Shown here: piece by piece, positions 51,461 to 60,599 of the stretch
How the letters are laid out: each line of letters begins with the position of its first letter
Position numbering within the stretch: the first letter of the stretch is position 1
DNA from: JACCYJ01 sp038198775
GTDB taxonomy: Bacteria; Actinomycetota; Actinomycetes; Propionibacteriales; Nocardioidaceae
DNA: 64,000 nt
Direction of reading: 5' to 3'
Assembly (NCBI GenBank): GCA_038198775.1
Contig: JBBPZV010000006.1
Location: 124,001-188,000 of the forward strand
Position numbers and translations under genes: made by a program
The notes under the pieces: generated by a model
The model's input: only the letters and a program-made list of their open reading frames with translations
Databases searched by the model: none
What the model was told of the DNA's origin: nothing

Positions 51461-51943
51461 ATGCCCGCCCGGCTCATCGGCCCGGACGCCGCGCGGACCG
51501 CTCAGGTGCTGCGCTTCCTGAGCACGGGCGGGGTCGCCACCGCGGTGACGGTCGTGACGTTCAACCTGCTGGTCCACATCGGTGCCAGGCCGGCCCTGGG
51601 AAGCCGCCCCGTCCTCGGGTACCTGCTGGCTGTGGCCGCCGGCACCGTCGTGAGCTACGTCGGCAACCGGTGGTGGGCGTTTCGGTCCCACAGGAGTGTC
51701 GGCATGGCCCGTCAGCTGCCGGCGTTCTTGCTGATCAACGCCATCGCGCTGGGTCTGCCCACGCTCTGCCTCGCCGTCAGCCGGTACGCGCTGCACGCCG
51801 ACTCGGCCCTCGCCGACAACGTGTCGGCCAACGTGGTGGGGCTGGTGCTGGCCACGGCGTTTCGCTACTGGGGGTACGCGGTGTGGGTCTTCGCCTCGCC
51901 GCCCCCCCAGCGCACCACGACGGTCACGTCCGCGCGCCGCTAG
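51461..51943 (+). CDS. GtrA family membrane protein
   Basis: This 160-residue protein has four membrane helices with the GtrA signatures VLRFLSTGGVATAVTVVTFNLLV and VVSYVGNRWWAFR. GtrA proteins are thought to flip polyprenyl-linked sugars or form a complex with GtrB glycosyltransferases. Its TAG stop shares bases (CTAG at 51940-51943) with the stop of the convergent GtrB-like gene, so the functional pair is encoded tail to tail. Confidence 0.88.
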   Translation: MPARLIGPDAARTAQVLRFLSTGGVATAVTVVTFNLLVHIGARPALGSRPVLGYLLAVAAGTVVSYVGNRWWAFRSHRSVGMARQLPAFLLINAIALGLPTLCLAVSRYALHADSALADNVSANVVGLVLATAFRYWGYAVWVFASPPPQRTTTVTSARR

Positions 51944-53010
51944 TCGTGACGGAGCCGCTGGGCCTGCGCGACGGGTGCCCCGGGGTCGAAATGACTGTCG
52001 TAGCCAACGAGGTAGGGCGGTCTCTGCTGCGCGGCGCTGAACATCCGGCCGACGTATTCACCGAGCAGCCCCAAGCAGACCAGCTGCAAGGCACCGAGCA
52101 CCATGACGACCAGGATCGTTGAGGCCCACCCCGGAACGGTCTGGCCGCGGAGGTCGACGGTCAGCACCCAGAACATGACCGGAACGCACGCCAGCGCGCC
52201 CAGCAGCCCCGCCCACGTCGCCAGCCGCAGTGGTGCGGCAGAAAACGACGTGACCGAGTCGAACCCGAGCCGCAGCATCGACCGCAGGCGATACTTGGAC
52301 GTTCCGGCCGCCCGAGGGGCGCGCACGTAGCGGTGTTCGGTGGACGGGAAGCCCAACCAGGGAATGACCAGCCGGTAGACCCGGCCGTGCGCCGGCAGCT
52401 TCAGCACCGCATCGACGACCCGGCGGGATACCAGCCGGAAGTCCCCGGCCCCCAACGGCACCTGCGGGCCGGCCAGGCGGCGCATCAGGCGGTAGTACCA
52501 CTCCGCGCTCACCCGCTTGAACGGCGAGTCGCAGGACCGGTCGGAACGGACGCCGTACACGACGTCCAACCGCTGTTGGCGCGCCGTCTCCAACATGGCG
52601 ACGATCGCCTCCGGCGGGTCCTGCAGGTCCGCGTCGATGCTGACGACGTAGTCCCCGCGGCTGTGCTGCAAACCGGCACCGATCGCGGCCTGGTGCCCCG
52701 CGTTGCGCAGCAACCGGATCAGGCGCAGCTGCGGCCAGCTGCCACGGGCATGCTCTACGACCGCGGCCGTGAGGTCGCGGCTGCCGTCGTCAACGGCGAC
52801 CACCTCGTACGGGACCCGAAGCCCGTCCAGGACCGGGCGCAGCCGTGCGAAGAACGCGGGCAGCACCTCCTGCTCGTCGTACATGGGTACGACCACGGAC
52901 AGCACGACGTCCTCGGCGGCGATGAGACGACCCCCTTCGGCGAGCCCCTGCCAACGGTACCCGCGCTCGACAACCGGGACAGTCCGAACGCCAACCTGAG
53001 GCGCCGCCAC
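51940..53010 (-). CDS. GtrB/DPM1-like polyprenyl-phosphate glycosyltransferase
   Basis: This 356-residue membrane-bound family 2 enzyme moves a sugar to undecaprenyl or decaprenyl phosphate. It has VLSVVVPMYDEQEVLPAFF, VVAVDDGSRDLT, the DxD motif in SIDADLQDPPE, the amphipathic FRLVSRRVVDAV region, and two C-terminal membrane helices. About 37 residues precede the catalytic domain from the GTG at 53010, which is 3 nt after the ribF stop. A start closer to VLSVV is possible. GtrA lies convergent beside it. Confidence 0.9.
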   Translation of the reverse strand: MAAPQVGVRTVPVVERGYRWQGLAEGGRLIAAEDVVLSVVVPMYDEQEVLPAFFARLRPVLDGLRVPYEVVAVDDGSRDLTAAVVEHARGSWPQLRLIRLLRNAGHQAAIGAGLQHSRGDYVVSIDADLQDPPEAIVAMLETARQQRLDVVYGVRSDRSCDSPFKRVSAEWYYRLMRRLAGPQVPLGAGDFRLVSRRVVDAVLKLPAHGRVYRLVIPWLGFPSTEHRYVRAPRAAGTSKYRLRSMLRLGFDSVTSFSAAPLRLATWAGLLGALACVPVMFWVLTVDLRGQTVPGWASTILVVMVLGALQLVCLGLLGEYVGRMFSAAQQRPPYLVGYDSHFDPGAPVAQAQRLRHD

Positions 53011-53013
53011 CGC

Positions 53014-53955
53014 TCAGCGCACCAGCAGCTCCCGGGCCGCGTCCACGTCGTCGTGCATCTGCTCCACCAGCGCGTCGACCGCACCGAAGCGCACCTGCCC
53101 CCGCAGCCGATTGGCGAAGGCGACCTCGACACAGACGCCGTACAGCTCGAGGTCGTCACGGTCGAGCACGTACGACTCGACCCTCCGCTCGACGCCGTCG
53201 AACGTCGGATTGGTCCCGACGCTGATCGCCGCCGGCAGCCTCAGGGCGCCGGTGGTGTCGACACGGCGCAGCCAGCCGGCGTACACACCGTCGGCCGGAA
53301 CGGCCGTCAGACCGTCGGTGGGCACGTTGGCCGTCGGGTAGCCGAGCTCCCGCCCACGGTGATCGCCCTCGACGACAACCCCGGTCACCGTGTGCAGCCG
53401 GCCCAGGATGTCGGCGGCGCCAGCCACGTCGCCCGCGGCGAGGCACTGCCGCACGGCGGTCGACGACCACGGGCGCGCTCCGCCGTCGAGGGTGAGCGCC
53501 TCCACCGCGAAGCCGTGCTGGGCCCCGAGCGCGCGCAGCATGGTGACGTCTCCGGCGGCCCGCGCCCCGAAGCGGAAGTTCTCTCCAACAACCACCGTGG
53601 TCGTGCCGAGCACGTCGACGAGTACGCGGCGCACGAACACGCCCGGCTCCCAGCCGGCCAGCTCGCGGTCGAACGCCAGCACCAGCACCCGATCGGCTCC
53701 CGCCGCCAGCAGCAGGTCGACCCGCTCGTCGATGCCGGTGAGCTGGACCGGAGCCCGCTCGGGGAGCAGCACCTGCATCGGATGGGGGTCGAAAGTCACC
53801 GCAACCACGTCGGGACGGGGTCTGTTCCGCTCGGCGATGTCACGAGCCAGCCGAAGCACGTGAACATGCCCACGGTGCACACCGTCGAAGTTGCCCACGG
53901 TGACGACGCTGCGCTGACCGCGCTCCACCTCGCCCAGCGAGCGCCACACCTGCAT
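53014..53955 (-). CDS. ribF: Bifunctional riboflavin kinase/FAD synthetase
   Basis: It phosphorylates riboflavin to FMN and adenylylates it to FAD. The 313-residue protein has the adenylyltransferase domain (VVTVGNFDGVHRGHVHVL, FDPHPMQVL, STAVRQCL) and the kinase domain (LGYPTANVPTDG, GVYAGWL, AISVGTNPTFDG, ELYG). The ATG at 53955 gives the common actinobacterial start MQxWR. Confidence 0.95.
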   Translation of the reverse strand: MQVWRSLGEVERGQRSVVTVGNFDGVHRGHVHVLRLARDIAERNRPRPDVVAVTFDPHPMQVLLPERAPVQLTGIDERVDLLLAAGADRVLVLAFDRELAGWEPGVFVRRVLVDVLGTTTVVVGENFRFGARAAGDVTMLRALGAQHGFAVEALTLDGGARPWSSTAVRQCLAAGDVAGAADILGRLHTVTGVVVEGDHRGRELGYPTANVPTDGLTAVPADGVYAGWLRRVDTTGALRLPAAISVGTNPTFDGVERRVESYVLDRDDLELYGVCVEVAFANRLRGQVRFGAVDALVEQMHDDVDAARELLVR

Positions 53956-54001
53956 GGGCGCCAGCCTGTCATGCCGCGGGCCGCCCAGCCGTACCACCAG
54001 G

Positions 54002-54886
54002 TCAGCCGGCGAACACCGCGACCGCCCGAGCCAGCGGGCCCTGCTGCTCGTAGAGCGCCAGGAAGGAGCCGGCCTCGTCGAAGATGGCCACAGGTCCGCC
54101 GTCGGGGTCGGGCAGCCGGGTCCGACGCAGCGGCCGGCCGTGACGCACATCGGCGGCTGCGTCGGCCGCGACGACGTGGGAGGGAAAGCAGCGGCTGGCG
54201 ACGTCCGCCATCGCAAGCGGCCGCGCGTCCTGCGCCAGCAGCTCCAGGCGAACCGCCTCGGCGAGCCGGAACGGACCGACCCGGGTCCGTCTCAACGCGG
54301 TCAGGTGACCGCCGACGCCCAGCGCCTCGCCCAGGTCGCGGGCCAGCGCCCGGACGTAGGTCCCGCTGGAGCACGTGACGGACACGTCGACGTCGAGGTA
54401 GGGCGGCACCGGCCGCACGGTGCGGACCTCGAAGCGCTCAACCCGGACCGCCCTGGGTTCCAAGACGACCGCCTCGCCGGCACGCACCCTGGCGTACGCC
54501 CGCCGACCGCCGACCTTGACCGCGGAGACCGCCGACGGCACCTGCATCAGGTCTCCGGCAAGGCTCGCGGTGGCGTCGACGACCGCAGCCGGCTGGAGCC
54601 CGGACGCGTCGGCGCCGCCGCTGCGCTCGCCGTCCGCGTCGTCGGTGGTCGTCGCGGCGCCCAGCCGGATCGTCGCGTCGTACTCCTTCTGCGCGAGCAA
54701 CAGGTGTCCCAGGAGTCGGGTGGCACGGCCCAGCCCGAGGACGAGCACCCCGGTGGCCATCGGGTCCAGGGTTCCGGCGTGTCCCACACGGCGCGTTCCC
54801 GTCAGCCGCCGGACCCGCACGACCACATCGGAGCTGCTCAGCCGCCCGGGCTTGTCGATGACGAGCAAGCCGTCCGGCCCCTGCAT
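54002..54886 (-). CDS. truB: tRNA pseudouridine(55) synthase
   Basis: It makes pseudouridine 55 in the T-loop of tRNAs. The 294-residue protein has GLLVIDKPGRLSSSDVV, the catalytic Asp in GHAGTLDPMATGVL, and SGTYVRALARDLGE; the C-terminal PUA-like part is present. ATG at 54886 preferred; GTG codons seven residues upstream are alternatives. Confidence 0.94.
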   Translation of the reverse strand: MQGPDGLLVIDKPGRLSSSDVVVRVRRLTGTRRVGHAGTLDPMATGVLVLGLGRATRLLGHLLLAQKEYDATIRLGAATTTDDADGERSGGADASGLQPAAVVDATASLAGDLMQVPSAVSAVKVGGRRAYARVRAGEAVVLEPRAVRVERFEVRTVRPVPPYLDVDVSVTCSSGTYVRALARDLGEALGVGGHLTALRRTRVGPFRLAEAVRLELLAQDARPLAMADVASRCFPSHVVAADAAADVRHGRPLRRTRLPDPDGGPVAIFDEAGSFLALYEQQGPLARAVAVFAG

Positions 54887-54918
54887 CCGGCGCTCTGCGC
54901 CCACCACTACCGGGTTCG

Positions 54919-55341
54919 CTACTCGTCGCCGTGGTCGCGGTAGGGGTCCGGCTCTCCGGCGTACGTCGCACCCTCCGCCAGCCGTGCCACCTCTGCGTCG
55001 GCGCCTTGGGCCCGGGCGAGCAGGTCCTCGATGTGGCGGGCGTTGTCGGGGACCGCGTCGAGCACGAACTCCAGCGTCGGCGTGTGTCGCATGCCGAGCT
55101 GCCGGCCGACCTCCGAGCGCAGCACACCGGTCGCGCTGTGCAGGGCGGCAGTGCTCGACGCGATGTCGTCGCTGTCGCCGAGCACGGTGTAGAACACGGT
55201 CGCGTGCTGGGTGTCGCCGCTGACCCGGACATCGGTGATCGTGACGAAGCCTAGCCGCGGATCCTTGATCCGGTGCTCCAGTGTCTCGGCCACGACGACC
55301 TTGACCCGGTCGGCGACCCTGCGCACCCGCGCTGAGCTCAT
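54919..55341 (-). CDS. rbfA: Ribosome-binding factor A
   Basis: This 140-residue KH-like 30S maturation factor is needed for 16S 5' end processing and cold growth. It has RVRRVADRVKVVVAETLEH, DPRLGFVTITDVRVSGD and HTPTLEFVLD. ATG at 55341 has AAGGGAG 6 nt upstream. Confidence 0.95.
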   Translation of the reverse strand: MSSARVRRVADRVKVVVAETLEHRIKDPRLGFVTITDVRVSGDTQHATVFYTVLGDSDDIASSTAALHSATGVLRSEVGRQLGMRHTPTLEFVLDAVPDNARHIEDLLARAQGADAEVARLAEGATYAGEPDPYRDHGDE

Positions 55342-55376
55342 CGGCGTCTCCCTTCGGTTGCCCCGTCGGTGGCGTC

Positions 55377-55670
55377 CTAGTCGTCGTCGGCGCGCAGCCA
55401 GCGGCGAGCCGACAACAGCTCCACCTCCGGCCGGGCCGCGCACCATCGCTCGACGGCGTCGAGCACCTGCATGCCATGGCCGTGATCCCCGGTAGCCAGT
55501 GCGACCCCGATCTCGGCCCGGCGGTACAGGTCCTGGTGCCCGACCTCGGCGACCGAGACCGCGTACCGCCTGGCCAGCTCGGCGACGATCGGGCGTACGA
55601 CGGCACGTTTTCGCTTGAGCGAGGCGACGTCTTCGAGGAGAAGGTCGAGGCTCATCGCGGCGACGAACAC
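55377..55670 (-). CDS. ylxP: DUF503 (YlxP-like) protein
   Basis: This 97-residue protein is conserved between infB and rbfA. It reads FVAAMSLDLLLEDVASLKRKR and VAEVGHQDLYRRAEIGVALA. The GTG at 55670 has AGGAGG with 6 nt spacing; an internal ATG five codons on is less likely. A role in ribosome maturation is suggested by context only. Confidence 0.9.
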   Translation of the reverse strand: MFVAAMSLDLLLEDVASLKRKRAVVRPIVAELARRYAVSVAEVGHQDLYRRAEIGVALATGDHGHGMQVLDAVERWCAARPEVELLSARRWLRADDD

Positions 55671-55712
55671 CGTTCACCTCCTGCTCGGTGCATGCTCAGC
55701 ACGGCCGCCGGT

Positions 55713-58415
55713 TCACTCCCGGGGCCGTTCGCGCAGCTCGAACGACTCGATGACGTCACCGATCTTGATGTCGTTGTACCCGCGTAGCGTGAGACCGCAC
55801 TCGAACCCCTCGCGGACCTCGGTCGCGTCGTCCTTGAAGCGTTTCAGGCTCGCCAGCTCCAGGCTGTCGTGCACCACGGCGCCGTCGCGCAGCAGCCGGG
55901 CCTTGGCGTTGCGGCGGATCACCCCACCGGTCACCATGCAGCCGGCGATGTTGCCGATGCGCGAGGACCTGAACACCTCCCGGACCTCGGCGGACCCGAG
56001 CGTGACCTCCTCGAAGATCGGCTTCAGCATGCCCTTGAGCGCTGCCTCGATCTCGTCGATCGCCTGATAGATCACCGAGTAGTAACGGATCTCCACGCCC
56101 TCCCGATCGGCCACCTCCGTGGCCTTGCCCTGCGGGCGGACGTTGAAGCCGAGGATGATCGCGTCGGAGGCGGCCGCCAGCATCACGTTGGTCTCCGTGA
56201 TCGCTCCGACGCCGCGGTCGATGACCCGCAAGGAGACGTCCTCGCCGACATCGATCTTGGCCAGCGCGTCCTCGAGCGCCTCCACCGAACCGGACCCGTC
56301 GCCCTTGAGGATCAACAACAGCTCGTTGCTGCGCCCCTGCTCCATGCTTGACATGAAGTCCTCGAGCGTGCGTCGCCCGGTGCGCTGGGCCAACAAGGCG
56401 TTGCGCTCCCGCGCTTCTCGCTTGCCGGCGATCTGCCGGGCGATCCGGTCGTCGGCGACCACCATCAGGTTGTCACCGGCGCCGGGCACGCTGGTCAGGC
56501 CGAGGACCAGCACCGGCCTCGAAGGGAAAGCCTGCTCGACACTGTCGCCGTGCTCGTCGAGCATGGCGCGCACCCGGCCGAATGCCGGACCGGCGACCAC
56601 GGAGTCACCGACGCTGAGCGTCCCTCGCTGTACGAGCACCGTGGCGACGGGACCGCGGCCGCGGTCCAGGTGGGCCTCGATCGCGAGCCCCTGAGCGTGC
56701 TGGTGGGGGTTGGCACGCAGGTCGAGGGCGGCGTCGGCGGTGAGCACGACGGCCTCCAGCAGGCTGTCCAGCCCCTCCCCGGACCTGGCCGAGACGTCGA
56801 CGAACATGGCGTCGCCGCCGTACTCCTCGGGGACCAGGCCGTACTCGGTGAGCTGCCCACGCACCTTGGCCGGGTCGGCGTCGGGCTTGTCGATCTTGTT
56901 GACGGCCACGACGATGGGCACCCCCGCCGCCTGGGCGTGGTTGAGCGCCTCCACCGTCTGCGGCATTACCCCGTCGTCGGCCGCCACCACGAGCACCGCG
57001 ATGTCAGTGGCCTGGGCCCCGCGGGCCCGCATGGCGGTGAACGCCTCGTGGCCGGGGGTGTCGATGAACGTGATCCGGCGCTCGTTGCCGTCGACCAGCG
57101 TGGCCACCTGGTAGGCGCCGATTTGCTGAGTGATGCCGCCGGCCTCGGCAGCGACCACGTTGGCGTTGCGCAACGCGTCCAGCAGCTTGGTCTTTCCGTG
57201 GTCGACGTGTCCCATGACCGTGACCACGGGGGGGCGCGCGACGAGATCCGCCTCCGCGCCCTCGTCCTCGCCGAACTCGAGATCGAACGACTCGAGCAGC
57301 TCGCGATCCTCGTCCTCCGGGGAGACCACCTGGATGTCGTAGTTCAGCTCGGCGCCTAGCACCCGGAGCGTCTCGTCGTTCACCGACTGGGTGGAGGTCA
57401 CCATCTCACCGAGGTGGAACAGCACCTGCACCAGCGACGCCGGGTCGGCCCCGATCTTCTCGGCCAGGTCGGTGAGGGAGGCGCCCCTCGCCAGGCGGAC
57501 GATCTCGCCCTCACCGTGGGGAACCCGCACGCCGCCGATGGCGGGAGCCTGCATGTTGTCGAACTCCTGACGCTTGGCCTTGCGGGACTTGCGCCCCCGC
57601 CGAGACGGTCCGCCCGGGCGACCGAAGGCGCCCTGCGTGCCACCCCGGCCGCCGCGGCCAGGCCCGGGACGTCCACCCGGCGGGCCGCCCGGGGCCCCGA
57701 ACCCGGACCGGCCGGCCGGTCCACGCCCTGGGGCACCGGCGCCCGAACCCGGACGCTGACCCGGACCCGCGGGTCGGCCACGTCCCACCGGGGCACCCGG
57801 TGCCGTACGCCCGTAGGGCCCCGACTGCTTCGGCATCATCGCCGGGTTGGGCCGAGGCATGCCCGGGGACGCCCCCCGACCACCGTCGCGGGCGGCCGGA
57901 GGGCGCGGCGGCAGGCCGTCGGGTGCCGGTCGCACCGGCCGCTGCATGCCCTGTGTCGTAGAGAACGGGTTGTTGCCGGGACGTGGCCCTGCCCCCGGCC
58001 GTGGAGCCGGACGGCTCGGTGCGGGCCGGGGGGCCGTCGGTGCTTCCGGTGGCAGCAGGGTGTCGCCGTTGGCCGCGGCGGGAACGGGCGTCACCGTGCG
58101 GGGCGCCTGCGGTTCGCTGGGGGCGGCTGCGGGAGGCGGCTCGGTGACGGGGGTCGCCACCGCGGTCGGCGGTGGAGCCGGATCGGGCACCGCCTCGGCG
58201 GGGGCCGGCGGGGCGGGCGGGGCCGATGGCGCCGATGCGGCCGCGTCGGCCCGCAACTCCTCGCCGAACTGCTCGTGTAGTCGGCGCACGACCGGCGCCT
58301 CCACCGTCGAGGACGCTGACTTGACGAACTCGCCCATGTCTTTCAGAGTCGCGAGCACTGTCTTGCTCTCGACCCCGAGCTCCTTGGCAAGCTCGTGGAC
58401 TCGGACCTTGGCCAC
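55713..58415 (-). CDS. infB: Translation initiation factor IF-2
   Basis: This GTPase delivers initiator tRNA to the 30S subunit. The 900-residue protein has an N-terminal IF2N domain (VRVHELAKELGVESKTVLATL), a long Pro/Gly/Ala/Arg-rich linker, a second IF2N, then G1 GHVDHGKTK, G3 DTPGHEAF, G4 NKIDKPDAD and the C-terminal domains ending in GLTLRGYNDIKIGDVIE. The GTG at 58415 has AAGGAG 4 nt upstream. Confidence 0.97.
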   Translation of the reverse strand: MAKVRVHELAKELGVESKTVLATLKDMGEFVKSASSTVEAPVVRRLHEQFGEELRADAAASAPSAPPAPPAPAEAVPDPAPPPTAVATPVTEPPPAAAPSEPQAPRTVTPVPAAANGDTLLPPEAPTAPRPAPSRPAPRPGAGPRPGNNPFSTTQGMQRPVRPAPDGLPPRPPAARDGGRGASPGMPRPNPAMMPKQSGPYGRTAPGAPVGRGRPAGPGQRPGSGAGAPGRGPAGRSGFGAPGGPPGGRPGPGRGGRGGTQGAFGRPGGPSRRGRKSRKAKRQEFDNMQAPAIGGVRVPHGEGEIVRLARGASLTDLAEKIGADPASLVQVLFHLGEMVTSTQSVNDETLRVLGAELNYDIQVVSPEDEDRELLESFDLEFGEDEGAEADLVARPPVVTVMGHVDHGKTKLLDALRNANVVAAEAGGITQQIGAYQVATLVDGNERRITFIDTPGHEAFTAMRARGAQATDIAVLVVAADDGVMPQTVEALNHAQAAGVPIVVAVNKIDKPDADPAKVRGQLTEYGLVPEEYGGDAMFVDVSARSGEGLDSLLEAVVLTADAALDLRANPHQHAQGLAIEAHLDRGRGPVATVLVQRGTLSVGDSVVAGPAFGRVRAMLDEHGDSVEQAFPSRPVLVLGLTSVPGAGDNLMVVADDRIARQIAGKREARERNALLAQRTGRRTLEDFMSSMEQGRSNELLLILKGDGSGSVEALEDALAKIDVGEDVSLRVIDRGVGAITETNVMLAAASDAIILGFNVRPQGKATEVADREGVEIRYYSVIYQAIDEIEAALKGMLKPIFEEVTLGSAEVREVFRSSRIGNIAGCMVTGGVIRRNAKARLLRDGAVVHDSLELASLKRFKDDATEVREGFECGLTLRGYNDIKIGDVIESFELRERPRE

Positions 58416-58498
58416 TTCACTCCTTCTCGGTCCGAGCCGAAGGAGGCGCAGACCGTTTAGTCGACGTGCATGCTCATGTGGAGGAACTCATCGAGTGC

Positions 58499-58873
58499 TC
58501 ATGAGCGTGTGCTCCGCTTCTTGGTCGTCGGCGGGCCGTTCGGACCCGCCGTCTGGTCATCAGCAGCCGGGGTCGGCGACCCGCGGAGGTGGGCCCGCAG
58601 GTCGGCGTCGTCCAGCGGGCCCTCCACGCGCAGAGCCCGACCGAACGCCCGACGGCGCACCGCAAGGTCCAGGCAGCTGAGCCTGGGATGCAGGTGCGCC
58701 CCGCGTCCACCCGCCGACCTCGTGATGTCGGGGGTGAGCACGGTGGTGCCGTCCGCTCTCACCGCGACGACGCGGACGAGGTCGGACTTGCTCGCGGACT
58801 CTCGGCACCCGACGCAGGTGCGAACCGGTACGGCACGCGGTCGAGCGTCGCGACTGGGAGCAGAACGAGCCAC
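58499..58873 (-). CDS. ylxR: YlxR family RNA-binding protein (DUF448)
   Basis: This 124-residue protein lies between nusA and infB. The core is PVRTCVGCRESASKSDLVR, GGRGAHLHPRLSCLDLAVRRRAFGRAL; the tail is rich in Pro, Thr and Lys. I start at the GTG at 58873, 7 nt after TAGACT, rather than at the ATG at 58960 upstream of that promoter. YlxR homologues bind RNA or RNase P and affect global expression. Confidence 0.88.
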   Translation of the reverse strand: MARSAPSRDARPRAVPVRTCVGCRESASKSDLVRVVAVRADGTTVLTPDITRSAGGRGAHLHPRLSCLDLAVRRRAFGRALRVEGPLDDADLRAHLRGSPTPAADDQTAGPNGPPTTKKRSTRS

Positions 58874-58880
58874 CGGGGCG

Positions 58881-58886
58881 AGTCTA
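58881..58886 (-). promoter_or_regulatory. Leaderless -10 box TAGACT for ylxR
   Basis: The hexamer ends 7 nt before the GTG at 58873, giving ylxR-infB a promoter inside the nusA operon. Confidence 0.5.
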
Positions 58887-59032
58887 GCGGCTCCGCGCCG
58901 CCTCCCGCTCCGCCCGCCGTGCGGGTGCCGCTTTCCCATGTTCACCTGGGATAGCGGCACTCCCAGTGGTGTGCAACCTGTTCGAGGCGCAACTCAGCCA
59001 AGGGAAGTACGCCGGCCACCGCCCGGCGGCTG

Positions 59033-60022
59033 CTAGGCCGGGAGGTCGCCACGGGTGGGGTCGGTGTCCGGGCGGATGTCGATCCGCCATCCCGTGAGCC
59101 GAGCCGCCAACCGGGCGTTCTGTCCCTCCTTGCCGATGGCGAGCGAAAGCTGGAAGTCGGGCACGATCACACGTGCCGCTCGGGCCACCTGGTCAACGAT
59201 CTGCACGCTCAGCACGTGAGCGGGCGACAGCGCGTGAGCGACGAACTCGGCGGCGTCGTCGGAGTGGTCGACGATGTCGATCTTTTCGCCATGGAGCTCC
59301 GACATGACGTTGCGCACCCGGCTGCCCAAGGGGCCGATGCAGGCTCCCTTGGCGTTGACGCCGTCGACCTGCGAGCGTACGGCGACCTTCGACCGGTGGC
59401 CCGCCTCGCGGGCGATGGCGGTGATCTCTACCGTGCCGTCCGCGACCTCAGGGGACTCCAGCGCGAACAGCCGCTTGACGAGGTTGGGGTGCGACCGCGA
59501 CACCACGACCTGCGGACCGCGGAAGCCCTTGCGCACGCTGACCACGAGGCAGCGGATTCGCGAGCCGTGCGCGTACTTCTCCCCGGGCACCCGCTCTGTC
59601 ATAGGCAGCAGCGCCTCGAGCCGGCCCAGGTCGACCATGACGTCACCGGGTTCTCGCCCTTGCTGGACCACACCGGAGACGATGTCGCCCTCCTTTTCGG
59701 AGAACTCCCCGAACTTGACCACGTCCTCGGCGTCGCGCAGGCGTTGCAAGATGACCTGCCTGGCGGTGGTGGCAGCGATCCGGCCGAACCCGCCCGGCGT
59801 GTCGTCGTACTCGTGGACGACCGTGCCGTCCTCGCCGAGCTGCTGGGCGAACACGGTGACGTGGCCGGACTTGCGGTCCAGCTGCACGCGTGCGGTGGAG
59901 TGCGCTCCCTCGGTGCGCTGGTAGGCCATCAGCAGCGCCTGCTCGATCGCCTCCACCACCACCTCGAAGGGGATGTCCTTCTCTCGCTCCAACATCCGAA
60001 GGGCCGTCATGTCGATGTCCAT
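59033..60022 (-). CDS. nusA: Transcription termination/antitermination factor NusA
   Basis: This 329-residue NusA binds RNA polymerase and nascent RNA. It has the N-terminal domain (LEREKDIPFEVVVEAIEQALL), S1 (GDIVSGVVQQGREPGDVMVDLG), KH1 (GACIGPLGSRVRNVMSEL) and KH2 (LAIGKEGQNARLAARLTGW). As in other actinobacteria it lacks the C-terminal acidic repeats. ATG at 60022, 6 nt after the rimP stop. Confidence 0.96.
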   Translation of the reverse strand: MDIDMTALRMLEREKDIPFEVVVEAIEQALLMAYQRTEGAHSTARVQLDRKSGHVTVFAQQLGEDGTVVHEYDDTPGGFGRIAATTARQVILQRLRDAEDVVKFGEFSEKEGDIVSGVVQQGREPGDVMVDLGRLEALLPMTERVPGEKYAHGSRIRCLVVSVRKGFRGPQVVVSRSHPNLVKRLFALESPEVADGTVEITAIAREAGHRSKVAVRSQVDGVNAKGACIGPLGSRVRNVMSELHGEKIDIVDHSDDAAEFVAHALSPAHVLSVQIVDQVARAARVIVPDFQLSLAIGKEGQNARLAARLTGWRIDIRPDTDPTRGDLPA

Positions 60023-60028
60023 CGACGC

Positions 60029-60496
60029 TCACCCATCCCGCCGGTTGAACTCGACCTCGACGCGCGCCTTCGCCACCTCGGCGTACGGCACGGTCTGCAC
60101 GCTGCCTCCGGTGTCAAGCCGGACCTGGGTCTGGTCACAGTCCGAGACCCGCCCCACGGTGACCTGACCGGTCACGTCGACGACCTTGACGAGCCGTCCG
60201 AGGTTGCGTCGCCAGTGTCGCGGCGACGTGAGCGGCCGGTCCAGCCCCGGCGAGGTCACCTCGAGGGTGTACGCGTACTCGTCCATCACGTCGGAGTCGT
60301 CCAGTGCCCGGGAGAACGAACGCGTGGAGTCGGCCAGCTCGTCCAGCGTGACACCGCCGTCCTTGTCGACGACGACCCGCAGCAGCCGTCGCCGGCCGGC
60401 CGGTGTGCAGGAGACCCCTTCGAGGTCCAGTCCCAACCCGGTGGCGACCGGTCGTAGCACTCGTTCGAGCTCGGTCGGCGCCGGTGGCGTGTTCAC
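60029..60496 (-). CDS. rimP: Ribosome maturation factor RimP
   Basis: This 155-residue 30S assembly factor has LEGVSCTPAGRRRLLRVVVD, YTLEVTSPGLDRPL and an Sm-like C-terminal part (VKVVDVTGQVTVGRVSD). The GTG at 60496 has GGAGG 5 nt upstream. It begins the rimP-nusA-ylxR-infB operon. Confidence 0.95.
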   Translation of the reverse strand: MNTPPAPTELERVLRPVATGLGLDLEGVSCTPAGRRRLLRVVVDKDGGVTLDELADSTRSFSRALDDSDVMDEYAYTLEVTSPGLDRPLTSPRHWRRNLGRLVKVVDVTGQVTVGRVSDCDQTQVRLDTGGSVQTVPYAEVAKARVEVEFNRRDG

Positions 60497-60557
60497 CGTG
60501 ACCTCCAGGTGTGCTGTTGTCGCCGGCCACGCCCAGGACGTGCCACCGCGCCGATCA

Positions 60558-60563
60558 CCTTAT
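60558..60563 (-). promoter_or_regulatory. Possible -10 box TATAAG for the rimP-nusA operon
   Basis: It would give a leader of about 55 nt with the GGAGG of rimP. It differs from TANNNT only at the last base. Confidence 0.35.
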
Positions 60564-60586
60564 ACGGCGCCGGCGCCGGCCTCGGG

Positions 60587-60592
60587 TAGCCT
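60587..60592 (+). promoter_or_regulatory. Leaderless -10 box TAGCCT for the lipoprotein gene
   Basis: The hexamer ends 7 nt before the ATG at 60600. Confidence 0.5.
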
Positions 60593-60599
60593 CCGCACG

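Noticed and set aside
58874..59032. tRNA gene in the nusA-ylxR gap
   Set aside because: A GTTCGAG string is present, but no acceptor or anticodon stem can be formed around it. No tRNA was found in other gaps either.
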